A DNA stretch of 64,000 nt, taken from contig NZ_AMWJ02000002.1 in the NCBI RefSeq assembly GCF_000319305.2, positions 806,001 to 870,000 of the forward strand. Reading direction: 5' to 3'. This DNA comes from Pseudomonas bharatica CSV86 (GTDB lineage Bacteria; Pseudomonadota; Gammaproteobacteria; Pseudomonadales; Pseudomonadaceae). This document shows, piece by piece, positions 35,875-44,855 of the stretch; within the stretch, counting starts at the first letter, position 1, and every line of letters begins with the position of its first letter. The position numbers were made by a program, and so were the translations under genes. The notes under the pieces are model-generated. The model was not told the origin of the DNA and did not search any database. It saw only the letters and a list, made by a program, of their open reading frames with translations.

Positions 35875-37117
35875 TCGCCTGCAGAACCTGAAGACGGCGC
35901 TCGATAAAGCGCCGCTCGGGCGCTTGCCGGGTCAGGCCGAGTGCGGTGCGATACGCTTCGCGGGCCTGATCCTGGCGTCCAAGCTGCCGGCACAGCTCGG
36001 CCCGCGCGCAATGCGCCGGCTGGTAGTCGCGAAGGTCTCCCCGCTGCAGAATCCCCTCGATCAACGCCAGCCCCGCCAGCGGGCCGTCCCTTTGCGCCAC
36101 GGCGGCCGCGTGATTGAGCTCGATCACCGGCGAAGGCCAGCCACGCAGCAGCACCTCGTAGAGCCCGACGATCTGCGCCCAGTCGGTATCCTGCGCCGTG
36201 GCGGCTTCGGCATGCACTGCAGCGATCGCCGCCTGCAAGGTGTACGGGCCGAACCTTTGGGTGCACAGTGCCTGTTGCACCAGGGCACACCCTTCGGCAA
36301 TCAGCACCTGGTCCCACAGGCTGCGATCCTGGGCGTCGAGCAGGACCAGCTCGCCTTCCCCCGCATTGCGCGCCCGGGTCCGGGAGGCCTGCAACAGCAT
36401 CAGCGCGAGCAGGCCGAGCACCTCGGGGTCGGGCAGCAACTCACGTAGCAGCCGCCCAAGACGAATCGCCTCGGCACAGAGCTCATCGCGCACCACCGTC
36501 TCACCGGACGACGCCGAATAGCCTTCGTTGAACACCAGGTAGATCACCCGCAGGACACTGTCGAGGCGCTCCGGCAGTTCATCGCGCGCCGGCACCTGGT
36601 AGGGAATGCCGGCCTCACGGATCTTGGCCTTGGCGCGGACAATGCGCTGGGCGATGGTGGCCGGCGCCAGCAGGAAGGCCCGTCCGATTTCCTCGGTGGT
36701 CAGGTCGCAAACCTCGCGCAGGGTCAGGGGCACCTGGGCGTCGGCGGCCAGGGCCGGGTGACAGCAGGTGAAGATCAGGCGCAGGCGGTCGTCTTCCAGT
36801 TCCTCGACATTCATGTCATCCGCCTCCAGCCGCTCAAGGGCCTGGCGCAAGGCCTCGGGCGAGCGCTCGAAACGGGCACGCCGACGCAGGCCATCGATGG
36901 CCTTGAAGCGTCCGGTGGAGACCAGCCAGGCCCTGGGGCTGGCGGGAATGCCATCGCGCTGCCAGCGCTCGACGGCAGTGAAGAAGGCTTCATGCAACGC
37001 CTCCTCGGCCAGGTCGAAATCCCCCAGCAGACGAATCAAGGTGGCAAGGATCCGTCGCGATTCGTCCCGGTACACCTGATCGATGGCGGCACGCACCGCC
37101 TCGCTGCCGGGCATCAT
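35861..37117 (-). CDS. ECF42-type RNA polymerase sigma factor with C-terminal TPR-like extension
   Basis: A 418-residue extracytoplasmic-function sigma factor. The sigma2 region (residues about 10-75) includes LLGDFDLAEEALHEAF; sigma4 (about 115-170) includes LTTEEIGRAFLLAPATIAQR. The long C-terminal extension (about 190-415) is helical and TPR-like, the hallmark of the ECF42 group, which usually lacks a classic anti-sigma factor. ATG 37117 overlaps the stop of the upstream SRPBCC gene (ATGA), so the genes are cotranscribed. Its neighbours include the DGPF protein typical of ECF42 loci. Confidence 0.88.
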   Translation of the reverse strand: MMPGSEAVRAAIDQVYRDESRRILATLIRLLGDFDLAEEALHEAFFTAVERWQRDGIPASPRAWLVSTGRFKAIDGLRRRARFERSPEALRQALERLEADDMNVEELEDDRLRLIFTCCHPALAADAQVPLTLREVCDLTTEEIGRAFLLAPATIAQRIVRAKAKIREAGIPYQVPARDELPERLDSVLRVIYLVFNEGYSASSGETVVRDELCAEAIRLGRLLRELLPDPEVLGLLALMLLQASRTRARNAGEGELVLLDAQDRSLWDQVLIAEGCALVQQALCTQRFGPYTLQAAIAAVHAEAATAQDTDWAQIVGLYEVLLRGWPSPVIELNHAAAVAQRDGPLAGLALIEGILQRGDLRDYQPAHCARAELCRQLGRQDQAREAYRTALGLTRQAPERRFIERRLQVLQAISRR

Positions 37118-37604
37118 GCCTCCAGCGGACCGGTCACCAGTTCCACCAGGCGGTCGAGGCTCTCGCCCCAACCGCGGTGGAAACCCATTTCCTCGTGGGC
37201 CTGGCGGTCTTCGGCGCTCCAATGCCAGGCACGGGCGGTGTAGAGGGTCTTGCCGTGGATATCGTCGAGGGTGATCACCGCGGTCATGAACGCCCGCGCC
37301 GAGGGTACCCAGCCGGGACCGAAGGCGTCGGTGAAAACGATCCGCTCCGGCGCGACGATCTCCAGGAACACGCCCTGGTTCGGGTACTCGCTGCCGTCCG
37401 GGGCACGCAGTACGGTACGAAACAGACCGCCGACCCACAGCTGCATCTCGCACACCGGGGTGGTCATGCCGTGGGGCCCCACCAGCACCGAAGCAGTTGC
37501 GGATCGGTCCAGGCGCGGAACACCCGGGTGCGAGGTGCGTCGATCAGGCGGCTCAGGGACAGTTCATGCCGCGCTTCTCCCGCACCGGATTGCTGAGGAT
37601 TCAT
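37114..37604 (-). pseudogene. SRPBCC/AHSA1-family protein, frameshifted
   Basis: The natural start is ATG 37604 with GAGGAGAAC upstream, giving HELSLSRLIDAPRTRVFRAW and then a premature stop after about 47 codons. The rest of the family sequence (GMTTPVCEMQLW and so on to the stop at 37114) is in another frame. One C missing from the C run at about 37473-37476 (minus-strand sense) explains the break; the intact protein would be about 163 residues. The fold binds hydrophobic ligands; its role in the ECF42 operon is unknown. Confidence 0.8.
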
Positions 37605-37622
37605 GGGTGTTGTTCTCCTCGT

Positions 37623-37967
37623 TCAGGGTTGCAGCTCGCGCACCGGCCGGACCTCGACGCTGCCCACCCGCGCGGCCGGAATGCCGCGGGCGATGTTCAG
37701 CGCTTCGTTGAGGTCGCGGGCTTCCACCAAGTAGAAGCCGGCCAGTTGCTCCTTGGTTTCGGCGAAAGGGCCGTCGGTCAGGCTGGTCTGCCCGCCACGT
37801 ACCCGCACCGTGGTAGCGGTCTGCACCGGCTTGAGTGCCTCGGCGGCGAGCATCCGGCCGCTGTCGTGGATGGCATTGGCGTAGGCCATGCACTCGGCAT
37901 CCGCCGGGCTCTCGGGCAGACCGTGCAACAGGGTTTCATCACAGTAGACCAGGCACAGGTATTTCAT
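37623..37967 (-). CDS. YciI-like DGPF-domain protein
   Basis: A 114-residue ferredoxin-like-fold protein with the signature TDGPFAETKEQLAGFYLVEA. Proteins of this DGPF family are conserved partners of ECF42 sigma factors and are thought to be among their targets. The exact function is unknown. It lies 18 bases before the SRPBCC gene and 19 bases after the SnoaL-like gene, in one operon. Confidence 0.9.
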   Translation of the reverse strand: MKYLCLVYCDETLLHGLPESPADAECMAYANAIHDSGRMLAAEALKPVQTATTVRVRGGQTSLTDGPFAETKEQLAGFYLVEARDLNEALNIARGIPAARVGSVEVRPVRELQP

Positions 37968-37986
37968 GGCGTTCTCCGACGTGGGG

Positions 37987-38412
37987 TCAGGGCTTGAGAT
38001 CGAACAGGGCCTTCTGGGTCTGCATGTCGAAGGGCGCGGACCAGTGTTCGTGGATCACCTGCCACTGCCCGCCGGTGCGCCGGTAGCCCACCGAAGCGCG
38101 CATGAAACCGCACTGGCTTTCGTCGTCTGCGGGCCCGCAGCGGTTGAGCCAGTGGGCCAGGGCCAGGTCACCACTGGCGTGCACGGTCAGTTGTGCCACC
38201 TCGAAGACCATCGGCCCGCTGCACATGCCCATGCACATCTCCCAATGCGCCTTGTAGTCGGCCTTGCCCTTGAATTGCAGGGCCTGGATAGCGTCGAAGG
38301 CGACGATATCGTCAGCGTAGACCGCGACGATGGCGGGCAGGTCGCGCTCGCGCACGGCCTGGATCCAGCGGTCGATGAGTTGACGGATTTCCTGTTCGGC
38401 TGCGCTGTTCAT
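37987..38412 (-). CDS. SnoaL-like/DUF4440 (NTF2-fold) protein
   Basis: A 141-residue NTF2-like protein with IRQLIDRWIQAVRERDLPAI at the N-terminus and a C-terminal VIHEHWSAPFD. Such proteins are ligand-binding or isomerase-like, and this one is the first gene of the sigma-factor operon. The function is not known. It diverges from the AraC regulator gene, with 196 bases between them. Confidence 0.85.
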   Translation of the reverse strand: MNSAAEQEIRQLIDRWIQAVRERDLPAIVAVYADDIVAFDAIQALQFKGKADYKAHWEMCMGMCSGPMVFEVAQLTVHASGDLALAHWLNRCGPADDESQCGFMRASVGYRRTGGQWQVIHEHWSAPFDMQTQKALFDLKP

Positions 38413-38608
38413 TGGTATGTCCTCATGGCAGTGATTGGCGACGGGAAAATCCGGCGCCTGCAGCATTGGTCGAACGGGAGCCCGAGGAATCGACAGCCCA
38501 AGGAAAAAAGCGAAAAAAATCTGTACGCACCGGCCGTAATCGTCGCTTGCGGTACTTGCCGCTTCCCGGCTAGTGTCGCCGCGTTGCGTGCTTCGGAGAC
38601 CTCGGCAG

Positions 38609-39415
38609 ATGGCATTGATCAGCCAACCTTTGCGGGCCTGTGGCCTGGTCGAATCGTCCTGGGTCCGGGCCACGGGCGCCGCCTGTTTCGAGCGCCATAC
38701 CCACGACGAGTATGTGCTGGGCGCGAACCTGTGGGGACATGAGCGGATCTGGCTGGAGGGACGCACCCTGGAGGTGCCGGTTGGCGCTATCACGCTGTAC
38801 AACCCGCTGGCGGTGCAGGCGTCGGAGTTCGCGGCCCCAGGGGTGGAATACATCAGCCTGCACCTGGCGCCGCAGGCACTGGAGCAGGTAGCGCGGGAGA
38901 ACAACCTGAAGCCCTTTTGCGCAATGCCACGCTTCGAACAGGGCGTGTTCCAGGATGCCGGGCTGTACCGCGCCATCGTCGATTTCGCCCGGATCGACAA
39001 TCAACAACCGGCTCATCGCGAAGAGGCTTTGCTGGCACTGCTCGGACAATTGCTCCAACGCCCCACCGGCCCCGCCGGAGAACAAAGCCACGCCCTGCGC
39101 CTGGCCATGCAGTGCATGCGCGACACCCCGCACGCGCGCCTGGCCCTTGAAGACCTGGCGGCGGTGGCAGGGCTGAGCAAATACCACTTCGTGCGCTGCT
39201 TCAAGAATGCGACCGGGCTGGCCCCGTTGCAGTACCACATGCAATTGCGCCTGAGCGAAGCGCGCCGGCGCTTGCGGGCCGGCGAGCATCCCGCCGAGGT
39301 GGCACTGGGCCTGGGCTTCTATGACCAGAGCCACTTCATCAATGCGTTCCGCCGGGTCATGGGCATGACCCCCAATCATTATTGGCAGGCGTTCAAAGCG
39401 CCGGCGCAAGGATGA
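38609..39415 (+). CDS. AraC-family transcriptional regulator
   Basis: A 268-residue regulator with an N-terminal cupin-like AraC ligand domain (HTHDEYVLGANLWGHERI) and two C-terminal helix-turn-helices (LAAVAGLSKYHFVRCFK and FYDQSHFINAFRRVMGMTP). ATG 38609 is preferred over an upstream in-frame start. Its end overlaps the convergent LysE exporter gene by 23 bases; this AraC/LysE pairing commonly links an amino-acid exporter to its regulator. Confidence 0.88.
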   Translation: MALISQPLRACGLVESSWVRATGAACFERHTHDEYVLGANLWGHERIWLEGRTLEVPVGAITLYNPLAVQASEFAAPGVEYISLHLAPQALEQVARENNLKPFCAMPRFEQGVFQDAGLYRAIVDFARIDNQQPAHREEALLALLGQLLQRPTGPAGEQSHALRLAMQCMRDTPHARLALEDLAAVAGLSKYHFVRCFKNATGLAPLQYHMQLRLSEARRRLRAGEHPAEVALGLGFYDQSHFINAFRRVMGMTPNHYWQAFKAPAQG

Positions 39416-40037
39416 ATTCGCGGTAGCCGGACACGATCACATAGACCGCGAAGTAGCAGAAGATCCCTGCCGACGCCAGGTACGACCAGGTCAGCAGGCG
39501 GTCGCCGAGGAGCTTGCCGCCGTGGCTGGCGGCGCCGCACAGGGTCACGCACCAGAGCACCCCGGCGCAGAAGAACCCACCGAGGAACAGGCCCGCTTGC
39601 AGCGCCCCGCCGGCGCCCGAACGGGAGATCAGCACCCCGCCCACCGCCGCGAACCAGAGAATCGCGCTGGGCGAGGACATGGCCAGGAAGATGCCGCGCA
39701 GGAACTCGCGCCAGGGCGATTCGCGCACCACTTCCCGGGTGGTGTCCAGGTGGGCATTGCCGCGCAGTGCCGCCCACAGCATCTTCACCGCGAACCACAC
39801 CAGCAGCAGCGAACCGCCGATCCACAGGACCCAGCGCACGCTCTCGAATTGCAGGAGCACGGTCATCCCGGCCAACGCGGCCAGGGCATAGAGCAAATCA
39901 CCCACGCAGGTTCCCAATCCCAGCCACATGCCCTGCCAGAAGCCGCGCTGCATGGCCAGGGTGATCATGGCGATGTTGGCGATGCCGATGTCGAGACAAA
40001 GGGAAAGGGAGAGGAGAAAACCGTTGGAAAAGGGCAT
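39393..40037 (-). CDS. LysE-family amino-acid exporter
   Basis: A 214-residue inner-membrane protein of the LysE/RhtB family with about six hydrophobic segments. Motifs include GLGTCVGDLLYALAALAG and FLRGIFLAMSSPSAILWFAA. It probably exports an amino acid or similar compound. ATG 40037 is chosen because the upstream extension is not family-like. Confidence 0.85.
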   Translation of the reverse strand: MPFSNGFLLSLSLCLDIGIANIAMITLAMQRGFWQGMWLGLGTCVGDLLYALAALAGMTVLLQFESVRWVLWIGGSLLLVWFAVKMLWAALRGNAHLDTTREVVRESPWREFLRGIFLAMSSPSAILWFAAVGGVLISRSGAGGALQAGLFLGGFFCAGVLWCVTLCGAASHGGKLLGDRLLTWSYLASAGIFCYFAVYVIVSGYREFILAPAL

Positions 40038-40165
40038 GAAGGAAGGGTCCGCTACCGGCTGATGATCGAGGCAGCCGGTATTTAAGCGGATTGGGGTGGG
40101 GGTGTATTGGAAGAAATTGCGGGGCGCGAACCAGAAGACCAAAAGGTGTGCCACTTGATCCCGAT

Positions 40166-40342
40166 TCACTCCCCAGCCAGGTAGTCCTCAAGCGCCACTA
40201 TAAATGCCTCGTGCAGAGCGCTGACCGAATCAGCATGAAAACTGATGATCGTCTGTACGCCCAAAATCCGCCCAACAAAAAGCTTGTCACGGGCATCGTA
40301 TTGAACCCGGGCGGTATATCCCATGTAACTGATGCAACTCAT
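40166..40342 (-). pseudogene. Truncated HicB-family antitoxin
   Basis: A 58-codon frame reading MSCISYMGYTARVQYDAR and then DKLFVGRILGVQTIISFHAD, clearly the HicB N-terminal (RNase-H-like) domain. The normal C-terminal ribbon-helix-helix domain (around residues 60-110) is missing; a stop follows LEDYLAGE. No hicA toxin gene is visible on either side. It is probably a relic, though a short HicB-like protein could still be made. It was too short to be picked up by length-filtered gene finding. Confidence 0.7.
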
Positions 40343-40415
40343 GCTTTGAACTCTCCCTCAGGGAACGGGCAAAGAGCCTAGCAAAGCACGACAGCACTTC
40401 TTGCCGAAGTTTCAT

Positions 40416-41381
40416 TCAAGACTTTTCAGCCCTCCCCAATACCCGCGCAAACCTCTCCCTGTCGATATTCGCCCCGCTCAACACCACCGCCACCTTGCGC
40501 CCCTGCTGTCGCCCGCGTTCCTGATACAGCGCGGCCAACCCCGCCGCGCCGGCACCTTCGGCGGTGTTGTGGGTGTCTTCGTGGTAGATGCGGATCGCCT
40601 GCCCGATCTCCTCGTCAGTGACCCGGACAATCCGCGCCGCGCCCTGGCGGATGATTTCGAACGCTTCCGGCTGCGGAATCCGGCAGGCCATGCCGTCGGC
40701 GAAGGTATCGGCGGTTTCGGTGGTGACGATCCGCCCCGCCTCGACACTGCGGGCAAAAGCATCGGCCGCACTGGAGACCACGCCGATGATCTGCGTATCC
40801 AGCCCGAGCAGGTCACGGGTGCGGATCAAGCCGCAGATCCCCGAGCCCATGCCGATCGGCACATACACCGCATCCAGCCCGGCCACCGCTTCGAACAATT
40901 CCAGGGCATAGGTGGCGACCCCGCGGATCAGGTCCGGATGAAACGGCGGCACGCTTTCGAAGCCCCGCTTCTGCGCCACCCGCGCCGCCTCGGCCCGGGC
41001 CTGGTCGAAGTCGGCGCCATGCTCGATCAATTCGGCGCCCAGGGCGCGCATCGCTGCGTTCTTTTCCGGGGAATTGCCTTGAGGGACGACAATCACGATA
41101 GGCACTCCGGCATTACGCGCCGCCAGGGCCATGCTCTGGCCGTGGTTGCCCCGCGTCGCCGTGACCAGGCCGCGGGTCTGCGGCGCCCGCGCCAGCAACG
41201 ACTGCACGTAGAGCAAGCCGCCGCGTACCTTGAAGGCGCCGGTCGGTGCATGGTTTTCATGCTTGACCCAGACCTCGCAACCCAACCGTTCGGCCAGGCG
41301 TGGCCAGGCATATTGCGGAGTGGCGGGCACCTGGGCACGAACCAGACGGGACGCTTCGCGCAGGGCAGGCAGGTCGAACAT
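40416..41381 (-). CDS. Threonine/serine dehydratase (fold-type II PLP enzyme)
   Basis: A 321-residue tryptophan-synthase-beta-fold enzyme. PLP lysine is Lys51 in TGAFKVRGG; the phosphate-binding Gly loop is GMGSGICG around residue 175, and TRGNHGQS (substrate loop) sits near 75. It would deaminate threonine or serine to the 2-oxoacid. No C-terminal regulatory ACT domain is present, so it resembles the catabolic form. It is divergent from a MocR regulator that probably controls it. Confidence 0.88.
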   Translation of the reverse strand: MFDLPALREASRLVRAQVPATPQYAWPRLAERLGCEVWVKHENHAPTGAFKVRGGLLYVQSLLARAPQTRGLVTATRGNHGQSMALAARNAGVPIVIVVPQGNSPEKNAAMRALGAELIEHGADFDQARAEAARVAQKRGFESVPPFHPDLIRGVATYALELFEAVAGLDAVYVPIGMGSGICGLIRTRDLLGLDTQIIGVVSSAADAFARSVEAGRIVTTETADTFADGMACRIPQPEAFEIIRQGAARIVRVTDEEIGQAIRIYHEDTHNTAEGAGAAGLAALYQERGRQQGRKVAVVLSGANIDRERFARVLGRAEKS

Positions 41382-41429
41382 GGAACACCTCGGATCGGGT
41401 TGACGTTGACCCGATCCTGGGTGCCGCGC

Positions 41430-41459
41430 ATTGTATGGGTCAAACCTTATATTGCATGG
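41430..41459. promoter_or_regulatory. Candidate MocR operator (direct repeat)
   Basis: ATTGTATGG (41430-41438) and ATTGCATGG (41451-41459) are near-identical direct repeats whose starts are 21 bases apart, two helical turns. They lie between the divergent dehydratase and MocR starts. MocR regulators such as GabR bind direct repeats of this geometry. Confidence 0.4.
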
Positions 41460-42835
41460 CCAACAATAAAATCATGTGGACCCCAACCCTCCCCGACGAC
41501 GCGCAACCCCGCTACCTGGCCCTGGTCGAGGCGATCGCCCGGGCCATCGAACAGGGTGAGCTCAAGGTGGGCGAACGCCTGCCACCGCAACGTCGCCTGG
41601 CCTGGGCCCTGGGCCTGAATCCGAGCACCACCCAGCAGGCGTATCGCGAGGCGGCGGCGCGACATCTGGTGTCCGGCGAGGTCGGCCGGGGCACCTACGT
41701 ATTGGCGGGGAGCAAGGAAGCTACGCTGTTTCGGCTGAAACAACGCGATCATGAGAGCACCTGCATCGATCTATCGACAAACGTGCCGGTCGTAGACGAG
41801 CAAGGGCAGGATCTCGAACAAGCCCTGCGCCAGGTCCTTCACCAGGGCCCGGCCCACGGCCTGGAACATTACCTCGGCGCCGAACAGTTGCTGCTGGGCC
41901 GATTGCAAGGTGCGAGCTGGCTCAACCTGCGCGGCCTGCAACTGACGGCCAGCCAGATACTGCTCTGTGGCGGCGCGCAACAGGGCGTGTTCAGCGTCCT
42001 GCTGTCGCTCTGCCAGCCCGGCGAGGCGGTGATGGTCGAAGCCCTGACCGCCCCGGGGATCAAGGCGGCCTGCCGGCAACTGCGCCTGCCCTTGCACGGC
42101 ATCGCGATGGACCACCAGGGCATTCTTCCCGACGATCTCGACCGCGTGGCCCGTGCCAGCGGCGCCCGGGTAGTGGTGCTGACCCCGGCGCTGCACAACC
42201 CCACCGGCGCCAGCATGGGCGAACGACGCCGGCGTGATATCGCCGCGGTGGTCGAGCGTCTCGACTTGCTGCTGGTGGAAGACGACGTCTATGGCGCCCT
42301 GAGTGACGAGCCACCGCTGCTGCCGCTGCTCGGCGCCCGTGGCCTGCTGGTCAGCAGCCTGTCGAAAACCGTCTGCGCCGGCATGCGCCTGGGCTGGATC
42401 GCCGGCGATGAGCACTTGCTGGCGCAGATCGATCCCCATGCCCAGGCTACCCACTGGCAGATCGCCCCGCTGATGCTGGGCATCGCCGGACGCTGGATCG
42501 ACGACGGCACTGCCGCGCGCAAGCTGGCCTGGCAGCGCGAAGAGGTGAGCCAGCGCTGGCGCCTGGCCCAGCGTCTGCTCGGGGCCGGGATGCAACCGGC
42601 AACGCCATCGCCGCATATCTGGCTGAACGGGCCGCGCCCCGGTGATGTGCTGGCTGCCGCCTGCCGCGGCAAAGGCGTCGAGGTGGTGCCGGCCCAGGTG
42701 TTCGCGGTCAAGCAGGGGCAACTGCCAGCCGTGCGTGTCAGCCTCACCGCCGCGCGCAGCCGGGCCGAGCTGAAACAGGCGCTGGAACGCATCGCGACCG
42801 TGTTCGAGGAATTCACAGCGCAGGATCCGGAGTGA
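41456..42835 (+). CDS. MocR-type (GntR/aminotransferase) regulator
   Basis: A 459-residue regulator: GntR winged helix at about 20-85 (GERLPPQRRLAWALGLNPST) and a PLP aminotransferase-like domain. The PLP lysine is in SSLSKTVCAGMRLGW; HNPTGASMG and VEDDVYGAL are cofactor contacts. It is divergent from threonine dehydratase, so regulation of serine/threonine breakdown is likely. ATG 41456 or the in-frame ATG 41474 could be the start. The next gene begins five bases after its stop. Confidence 0.87.
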   Translation: MANNKIMWTPTLPDDAQPRYLALVEAIARAIEQGELKVGERLPPQRRLAWALGLNPSTTQQAYREAAARHLVSGEVGRGTYVLAGSKEATLFRLKQRDHESTCIDLSTNVPVVDEQGQDLEQALRQVLHQGPAHGLEHYLGAEQLLLGRLQGASWLNLRGLQLTASQILLCGGAQQGVFSVLLSLCQPGEAVMVEALTAPGIKAACRQLRLPLHGIAMDHQGILPDDLDRVARASGARVVVLTPALHNPTGASMGERRRRDIAAVVERLDLLLVEDDVYGALSDEPPLLPLLGARGLLVSSLSKTVCAGMRLGWIAGDEHLLAQIDPHAQATHWQIAPLMLGIAGRWIDDGTAARKLAWQREEVSQRWRLAQRLLGAGMQPATPSPHIWLNGPRPGDVLAAACRGKGVEVVPAQVFAVKQGQLPAVRVSLTAARSRAELKQALERIATVFEEFTAQDPE

Positions 42836-42840
42836 CAACC

Positions 42841-43500
42841 ATGCCTACCCGCCTACACTCCAGCGCCATGGACGAACGTGAAGCTTTCTACCAACAGGCC
42901 AGCGAGCACCTGCGCCAGCAGGGTCCCGCCTGGGCTGCACATATCGAGGCCGTCGGGCCTTGCCAGCATGTACCGCTGCCGACCCGTGACCCGTACCAGG
43001 CACTGGTGCGCGCCATCGCCTACCAGCAGTTGCATGCCAAGGCCGCAGAGGCGATCCTCGGGCGATTCCTGGCGCTGTTTCCCGGGCAGGCGTTTCCGTC
43101 TCCCGAACAGTTGCTGGCGACCACCCCGGAACACCTGCGCGCCTGCGGCTTCTCGGGGCGCAAGATCAGTACCGTGCAGGCCGTGGCCCAGGGCCGGCTG
43201 GACGGCCTGGTGCCGGATCACGACGAGGCCCGGCTATTGGAACATGAGGTGCTGGTCGAGCGCCTGACCCGGCTGCCCGGTGTTGGTCGCTGGACCGTGG
43301 AGATGCTGCTGATCTATACGCTGGAGCAGATGGATATCCTGCCGGTGGACGATTTCGGGGTGCGCGAGGGGTATCGGCGGCTGCATGGGCTGGAAGCGCA
43401 GCCGACGCGCAAGCAATTGCTGGAACTGGGTGCGGCGTGGAGTCCGTACCGGACGGTGGCGGCGTGGTACCTGTGGCGGGTGCCGGCTAGGGGAATTTGA
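42841..43500 (+). CDS. DNA-3-methyladenine glycosylase II-like (AlkA family)
   Basis: A 219-residue helix-hairpin-helix glycosylase that removes alkylated bases in base-excision repair. The HhH motif is LPGVGRWTVEMLLIY, followed by the catalytic aspartate region ILPVDDFGVREGY. The N-terminal domain of E. coli AlkA is absent, as in the shorter Mag/AlkA relatives. ATG 42841 has GGAGTGACAACC upstream. It is followed by ada, so the two form an alkylation-repair neighbourhood. Confidence 0.88.
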   Translation: MPTRLHSSAMDEREAFYQQASEHLRQQGPAWAAHIEAVGPCQHVPLPTRDPYQALVRAIAYQQLHAKAAEAILGRFLALFPGQAFPSPEQLLATTPEHLRACGFSGRKISTVQAVAQGRLDGLVPDHDEARLLEHEVLVERLTRLPGVGRWTVEMLLIYTLEQMDILPVDDFGVREGYRRLHGLEAQPTRKQLLELGAAWSPYRTVAAWYLWRVPARGI

Positions 43501-43579
43501 AAGCAAGCGGCGGAGTTTTTGAAAAGTCCCGCCACTTTAGGCTTCAAGCCAGTACATCCCTTAAGCGCGACCACGCCCC

Positions 43580-43653
43580 CTGTGGGAGCTGGCTTGCCAG
43601 CGATGAGGATGGTGGATTCACTATTGCTATCGCTGGCAAGCCAGCTCCCACAG
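43580..43653. repeat. REP doublet, opposite orientation
   Basis: CTGTGGGAGCTGGCTTGCCA comes first and its complement second, with about 20 bases between, separating the glycosylase from ada. Confidence 0.9.
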
Positions 43654-43687
43654 GGACGGTGGTGACCTGACTATTGGAGAGATGCCC

Positions 43688-44748
43688 ATGCGCCGCGAAA
43701 AAACCGCCATCACGGAATCCGACCCCCGCTGGCAAGCCCTGCTCGCCCGCGACGCCTCCGCCGACGGCACCTTCGTCTATGGCGTGCGCACCACCGGCGT
43801 GTACTGCCCGCCGTCCAGCCCGGCGCGACGGCCCAATATCGAGAATGTGGAATTCTTCGACACGCCCGCCGCCGCCGAAGCCGCCGGCTACCGACCGAGC
43901 AAGCGCCGTGGCAGCGACCAGGGCGAGCTGGCACGCCAGCACGCCGCCCAGGTAACCCGGGCCTGCCAGTTGATCGAGAGCGCCGAGATCGAACCCAGCC
44001 TCGAGCAACTGGCCGGCCAGGTGAACCTGAGCCCGTACCACTTCCATCGTGTGTTCAAGCGCGCCACGGGCCTCACGCCCAAGGCCTACGCCAGCGCCCA
44101 CCGCGCCCGCAAGCTGCGCAATCAGTTGCAGCATGCCGGCTCCATCACCGAAGCGGTGTACGAAGCGGGGTTCAACGCCAATAGCCGCTTCTACGAGTCG
44201 AGCAATGCCCGTCTCGGCATGACGCCGGGCACTTACCGCGCGGGGGCGTGCATACCGACATCCACTTCGCCATCGCGCAGTGCTCGCTGGGCGCGATCCT
44301 CATCGCGCAAAGCACCAAGGGTATCTGCGCGATACTCCTGGGCGATGATCCCCAGGCACTCTTGCAGGACCTTGAAGATAAGTTCCCGAAGGCCAACCTG
44401 ATCGGCGCCGATCAAGGATTCGAGCAGTTGGTGGCGCAGGTGGTGGGCTTCGTCGAAGCGCCGGGCATCGGCCTCGACCTGCCCCTCGACCTGCAAGGCA
44501 CGGCTTTCCAGGAGCGGGTCTGGCAGGCGCTGCGCGAGATCCCGGCGGGCAGTACCGCCAGCTACGCCGAGATCGCCGAGCGTATCGGCGCACCGAAGGC
44601 GGTACGCGCAGTGGCCAAGGCCTGTGGCGCCAACAGCATCGCGGTGGCGGTGCCCTGTCACCGGGTGGTACGCAGCGACGGCAATTTGTCTGGTTATCGC
44701 TGGGGTGTGGAACGCAAGCAGCAACTTCTGGAGCGGGAGCGGCGCTGA
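43688..44748 (+). pseudogene. ada: Ada methyltransferase/regulator, frameshifted; N-terminal Cys site degenerate
   Basis: Three Ada modules are recognisable: N-terminal phosphotriester domain (1-78), AraC helix-turn-helix (about 95-180, NLSPYHFHRVFKRATG) and C-terminal O6-methylguanine methyltransferase with VAVPCHRVVRSDG. A one-base loss in the G run at 44242-44246 splits the reading frame; adding one G restores a protein of about 353 residues. Independently, the N-terminal zinc/methyl-acceptor site keeps Cys40 but has Ser44, Ser71 and Arg74 in place of the other three cysteines (E. coli C42, C69, C72). The repressor-to-activator switch may therefore be lost while C-terminal repair is kept. 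Start ATG 43688 has GGAGAG eight bases upstream. Confidence 0.85.
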
Positions 44749-44810
44749 AACCTATTCATTACATTAATTACATCAATCTATTTATTCGAACTATAAAGGT
44801 CCACCCATTA

Positions 44811-44837
44811 AAAAGCCCCGCGACTGGCGGGGCTTTT
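44811..44837. terminator. Bidirectional terminator
   Basis: AAAAGCCCCGC and GCGGGGCTTTT form a perfect 11-pair stem around GACTG with T runs on both strands, serving ada and the convergent DUF2790 gene. Confidence 0.9.
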
Positions 44838-44855
44838 AAACGACTTGAAAGGTTA

